Shown here piece after piece: positions 60,986-64,000 of a DNA stretch of 64,000 nucleotides (the stretch's first letter is position 1; each line of letters starts with the position of its first letter). Below the pieces are notes generated by a model. It was not told where the DNA came from, did not search any database, and was given only the letters and a program-made list of their open reading frames with translations. A program made the position numbers and the translations under genes. Origin of the DNA: Flavobacteriaceae bacterium CRH (GTDB lineage: Bacteria > Bacteroidota > Bacteroidia > Flavobacteriales > Flavobacteriaceae); contig LMAJ01000010.1 in assembly GCA_001507425.1 (NCBI GenBank), positions 62,001 to 126,000 on the forward strand, given 5' to 3'.

Positions 60986-61160
60986 ATTTTTTATATTTGT
61001 CTAAAGTTTTATAGAAGTAGAATAATTGGCTTGTTTTTAAGCAATAATTTGGGCTATACTTTATATCTTTACTGTTCATCTTATTGAATAAGCAAAGAAT
61101 ATTTATGTAATAAGACTAGTGTAAAAATAATTGACATTCTTTAAAGATTAGGATTTCGGA

Positions 61161-61198
61161 TAATCTAAAAATCTAGAAGTCTAACAATCTAATAATCA
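61161..61198. repeat. AATCTAAAAATC-word repeat in the ftsY leader
   Basis: Successive words AATCTAAAAATCTAGAAGTC and TAACAATCTAATAATC directly precede ftsY, ending seven bases before the ATG. Related to the GATTTTAGA family on the other strand. Confidence 0.5.
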
Positions 61199-61204
61199 AC
61201 AAAA

Positions 61205-62158
61205 ATGAGTTTTTTTAAAAAATTATTCTCTACTGATAAAAAAGAGACTTTAGATAAAAGTCTTGAAAAATCAAAAACTACTTTTTTCTCAAAGTTAAGT
61301 AAAGTTGTTGCCGGAAAATCTAAAGTCGATGACGATGTTTTAGATGATCTTGAAGAAATTCTTGTGGCTTCAGATGTTGGTGTAAATACAACGCTAAAAA
61401 TAATCTCAAGAATAGAAAAACGTGTTGCTGAAGATAAATATTTAGGTACAGAAGAATTAAATCAAATTCTTCGTGAAGAAATTGCTGGCTTATTGTCTGA
61501 AACCAATAGAGGAGAAGCAACAGAATTTGATATTCCGAAAGATAAAAAACCTTATGTTCTGATGGTTGTTGGAGTAAATGGAGTTGGTAAAACAACTACC
61601 ATTGGTAAATTGGCTTATCAATTTAAAAAAGCAGGTTATAAAGTTGTTTTAGGTGCCGCTGATACTTTTCGTGCCGCAGCAATTGATCAGCTACAAGTTT
61701 GGGCAGATCGTGTAGATGTGCCAATTGTAAGGCAAAATATGGGGAGTGATCCTGCTTCTGTAGCTTTTGATACTTTACAGTCGGCTGTAGCGCAAAATGC
61801 AGATATTGTTATTATAGATACTGCGGGACGTTTGCATAATAAAATCAATTTGATGAACGAACTTACAAAAGTGAAACGTGTAATGCAAAAAGTCGTTGCC
61901 GATGCACCTCACGATGTACTTTTGGTTTTGGATGGTTCTACTGGTCAAAATGCTTTTGAACAGGCCAAACAATTTACGGCTGCAACCGAAGTGACTTCTC
62001 TTGCTGTAACTAAATTAGACGGAACTGCAAAAGGTGGAGTCGTAATTGGTATTTCAGATCAATTCCAGATTCCTGTAAAATATATTGGTGTTGGCGAAGG
62101 AATTGAAGATTTGCAAGTCTTTAATAAATACGAATTCGTAGACAGTTTTTTTAAATAA
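61205..62158 (+). CDS. ftsY: Signal recognition particle receptor FtsY
   Basis: 317 residues: short N-terminal helix, N domain, and G domain with GVNGVGKTTTIGKLAY (G1, about 122-137), DTFRAAAIDQL, DTAGRLHNK (G3), TKLDGTAKGG (G4) and GVGEGIEDL. It lacks the long acidic A-domain of E. coli FtsY, as usual in Bacteroidota. Docks the SRP-ribosome complex at the membrane. Confidence 0.97.
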   Translation: MSFFKKLFSTDKKETLDKSLEKSKTTFFSKLSKVVAGKSKVDDDVLDDLEEILVASDVGVNTTLKIISRIEKRVAEDKYLGTEELNQILREEIAGLLSETNRGEATEFDIPKDKKPYVLMVVGVNGVGKTTTIGKLAYQFKKAGYKVVLGAADTFRAAAIDQLQVWADRVDVPIVRQNMGSDPASVAFDTLQSAVAQNADIVIIDTAGRLHNKINLMNELTKVKRVMQKVVADAPHDVLLVLDGSTGQNAFEQAKQFTAATEVTSLAVTKLDGTAKGGVVIGISDQFQIPVKYIGVGEGIEDLQVFNKYEFVDSFFK

Positions 62159-62176
62159 TTTTTGAGGTAATTTATA

Positions 62177-62356
62177 ATGAGTTTTTCTTCTTTAAAAAAT
62201 ATATCGCCTATAGCGTTTTATTTCGCAAGCGTTATTTCTTTTGTTTTAGCTAACGTATTAAGAGATAAAAATCTATCTTTTTATTACGTTTTGTTAGTGT
62301 TAGGATTAGTTTTCTTTTTTATTGGAATCCTACAGCGACTGCGTACTAAGCGATAG
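62177..62356 (+). CDS. Small two-TM protein downstream of ftsY
   Basis: 59 residues: MSFSSLKNISPIAFYFASVI, then ANVLRDKNLSFYYVLLVLGL and an Arg/Lys-rich end RLRTKR. Two hydrophobic helices (about 11-27 and 36-53) joined by a short basic loop. The start lies 18 bp after the ftsY stop, so it is probably co-transcribed. I do not recognise a family. Confidence 0.6.
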   Translation: MSFSSLKNISPIAFYFASVISFVLANVLRDKNLSFYYVLLVLGLVFFFIGILQRLRTKR

Positions 62357-62359
62357 TTT

Positions 62360-62367
62360 TACTTTTG
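62360..62367 (+). promoter_or_regulatory. -7 element (TACTTTTG) of the archaemetzincin-like gene
   Basis: A perfect TAnnTTTG 47 bp before the ATG at 62415; no good -33 element seen. Confidence 0.45.
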
Positions 62368-62414
62368 GAAATTTATTTAGCAAATATTGCTTATTATTGA
62401 AAGTTGTAATTATT

Positions 62415-63017
62415 ATGAAATATTGTGTTTTTATTTTGATTATCAGCTTGTTTTCTTGTACAAACAAGAACAATGAAAACAGTAATGAAAATTCAAAAGT
62501 AATTCAAAAAGTTATAGTTATTCAGCCTTTGGGTGACTTTAAAATTGATCAGGCCAAAAAGATTTTTACGAAAATCAAAACTATTAACTCAAATGTAGTT
62601 TTGCGGCAAAATATTCCTTTTCCTGACAATTCATATTATAAGCGCAGAAATAGATATCGTGCCGACAGCATTATAAAATCACTTCGACTTAACATTGGCA
62701 ATGATTCTGTCATTGTTGGATTATCTCATTCTGATATTAGTACCACAAAAGACAAGATTCAGGATTGGGGAGTGATGGGGTTAGGTTACAGGCCTGGAAA
62801 ATCCTGTGTAGTTTCTGATTTTAGATTGTCTGTCAAGAATAAAAACCAACAGTTTTATAAATTGGTTTTGCATGAACTTGGTCATACAGCGGGTTTGCCA
62901 CATTGCGCAGTGAAAACTTGTTTAATGCGAGATGCAGAAGGCGGAAACCCACTGGATGAAGAAAAAAACTTTTGCAATAGCTGTAAAAGCTTTTTAAAAC
63001 TAAAGGATGGCAATTAA
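62415..63017 (+). CDS. Archaemetzincin-like zinc metalloprotease lipoprotein
   Basis: 200 residues from the ATG at 62415, which gives a clean lipobox (SLFSC, Cys15); an upstream frame start at 62322 would bury that signal and is rejected. The zinc motif is HELGHTAGLPHC (153-164; His153, His157 and His163 as ligands, Glu154 catalytic). It is followed by CLM (169-171) and CNSC (187-190), the archaemetzincin signature HExxHxxGx3Cx4CxM...CxxC with 15 rather than 17 residues in the gap. It would cleave peptides in the periplasm or at the outer membrane. Family members are usually cytosolic, so the lipid anchor is unusual. Confidence 0.85.
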   Translation: MKYCVFILIISLFSCTNKNNENSNENSKVIQKVIVIQPLGDFKIDQAKKIFTKIKTINSNVVLRQNIPFPDNSYYKRRNRYRADSIIKSLRLNIGNDSVIVGLSHSDISTTKDKIQDWGVMGLGYRPGKSCVVSDFRLSVKNKNQQFYKLVLHELGHTAGLPHCAVKTCLMRDAEGGNPLDEEKNFCNSCKSFLKLKDGN

Positions 63018-63033
63018 TTTAATTTTTTGCAGT

Positions 63034-64000
63034 TTACTGATACAAAGCACTAATTTTCTCCCATAAAACTTTATCAAAGTCAGATAAGGCAAGATTCACA
63101 TTATCTGCGGCATCTCCCATTCTAATAATGACCATATTCTTGCTTGGCACTACATATATTTTTTGGTCGTTTTTTCCCAAAGCCATAAACATATCGTTCG
63201 GCCCGGTTGGAATTACACTCCCGGGAAAAGTAAGTTGTGATTGTGGTAAATGATAATTTGCTTTTCCGTTTAACCACCATAAATAGCCATATCCTAAATT
63301 GATGTTTTGTGAAGTAGTCGTGGCTTCAGTAAAATAAGCTTCATTTAAAATTTGGGTGTTTTCCCATTTTCCTTTATTTAGCATTAATAATCCGAAACGT
63401 GCCATACTTCTGGAAGTGCTTGTGTAAACGCTGTTTACTCCAAGCTGAACCCAATTTCCATTCATACCAATTTTGTCTCTTAATTTGGTATTGAAATAGT
63501 TTTCCCAGGTTTGTCCGCTTGCTTTTGCAACAACATCTTGCAATTTTACATATACATTATGATATGCCCAACGATTTCCTGCATCGGCTTTATAAATTAA
63601 ATTCACAGGATCTACATCATCTGTGCTATCATCAAGTCCAGAAGTCATTGTTAGTAAATTTTTGCAGGTAATTAAATTTTCTTGTGCTAAAGTTTCACTT
63701 GTCCAGCCTGTTCCAATATATTGAGAAACTTTGTTATTGATATTTAATAAACCTTCTTGCTGAGCAATTCCTGTTAGGGTTGAGGTTAGCGTTTTGCCTG
63801 CGCTTGCCCAATACCAATTTGTAGTTGCGGTATGTCCGTTAAAATAGTTTTCTAAAACAATTCGCCCATTCACAAGAACAATGAACGATTTAGAATTTTT
63901 TAGTTCTAAATAATCTAAGAGTGGCTGTACAGCATTTTGATTCCATTTTAAATCTGAAATTGTTTTTGTTTCCCAGGTATTTCCTGTTGTTGGCGGATAA
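63034..64000 (-). CDS. Beta-lactamase-like serine hydrolase, 5' end beyond window
   Basis: Class C beta-lactamase/DD-peptidase fold (esterase, DD-peptidase or lactamase activity not resolved). Seen: SAGKTLTS (SxxK, nucleophile Ser), YHNVYVK (YxN) and LGYGYLWWLNG, with FMALGKNDQKIYVVP near the end, the KTG-position region. The frame is open to the right edge: translation continues from the GTG at 63873 upstream through KSFIVLVNG to PPTTGNTWET at the border, so at least 322 residues are present and the true start and signal peptide lie outside. Convergent with the metalloprotease gene, 16 bp apart. Confidence 0.88.
   Translation of the reverse strand, partial: YPPTTGNTWETKTISDLKWNQNAVQPLLDYLELKNSKSFIVLVNGRIVLENYFNGHTATTNWYWASAGKTLTSTLTGIAQQEGLLNINNKVSQYIGTGWTSETLAQENLITCKNLLTMTSGLDDSTDDVDPVNLIYKADAGNRWAYHNVYVKLQDVVAKASGQTWENYFNTKLRDKIGMNGNWVQLGVNSVYTSTSRSMARFGLLMLNKGKWENTQILNEAYFTEATTTSQNINLGYGYLWWLNGKANYHLPQSQLTFPGSVIPTGPNDMFMALGKNDQKIYVVPSKNMVIIRMGDAADNVNLALSDFDKVLWEKISALYQ

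Noticed and set aside
62322..62414. Upstream start for the archaemetzincin gene
   Set aside because: Overlaps the end of the small two-TM ORF and places a charged sequence before the lipoprotein signal; the ATG at 62415 is better.

Overview
The window looks like a chromosomal segment of a Flavobacterium-type member of the Bacteroidota. The DNA is AT-rich. Many genes are preceded by the phylum's -7 promoter word TAnnTTTG rather than an E. coli-type -10 box. SecA lacks the C-terminal zinc tail, and lipoproteins, a Wzc/CpsB pair, YARHG, DUF2795 and DUF4295 proteins and 1-Cys peroxiredoxin are typical of the group. No rRNA, tRNA, CRISPR array, integrase or transposase was seen. The first gene (MFS transporter) and the last (serine hydrolase) run off the window.

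Layout. 1-6.6 kb: MFS exporter, peroxiredoxin, CPA2 antiporter, purB and a cysteine-free sirtuin. 6.7-9.0 kb: a tight three-gene operon of APS kinase, Asp/Asn beta-hydroxylase-like oxygenase and PAPS-type sulfotransferase, which looks like a self-contained hydroxylate-then-sulfate cassette. It is followed by a small secreted protein and trmH. 10.3-11.8 kb: YARHG lipoprotein and DUF2306 membrane protein. 11.9-15.5 kb (minus): a cluster of a small CNGRC-motif protein, an MbnP-like lipoprotein, a di-haem MbnH/MauG/CcP-like lipoprotein and an outer-membrane barrel with a CDACGC N-terminus, probably for copper handling. 15.7-30 kb: housekeeping and accessory genes (secA, DUF2795, pduO-type adenosyltransferase, ABC ATPase, zinc-ribbon SDR, stress protein, FKBP, uup and several lipoproteins).

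30.4-50.7 kb (plus): one long exopolysaccharide/capsule operon of the Wzx/Wzy type. It holds a nucleotidyltransferase, the GDP-L-fucose genes (fcl, gmd), a flippase, two pyruvyl-transferase-family proteins, an acyltransferase-SGNH protein, a Wzy-like polymerase, six glycosyltransferases, a WcaF-like acetyltransferase, the initiating sugar-phosphate transferase, the Wza-like exporter and the Wzc kinase. The cognate CpsB-type phosphatase faces it across a shared bidirectional terminator. 51.6-63 kb: DUF5009 acyltransferase, D15-like barrel, GT2, 2-oxoacid dehydrogenase E2, DnaQ-like exonuclease, FAH-family hydrolase, Hpt protein, cinA, the rpmB-rpmG-DUF4295-ftsY block, a small two-TM protein and an archaemetzincin-type lipoprotein.

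A cross-cutting feature is the number of different short-word repeat families (CTAAG, CACAAATTTCAC, CTGCAAGGTTT, AAATTCCAAATTCC, GATTTTAGA, AAAGTCCAAAGTC, AAATTATAAGTTAT, AATCTAAAAATC) in intergenic DNA. They are usually arranged as inverted arms. They serve as terminators in places, lie in 5' leaders in others, and in at least three places supply codons of the neighbouring protein.
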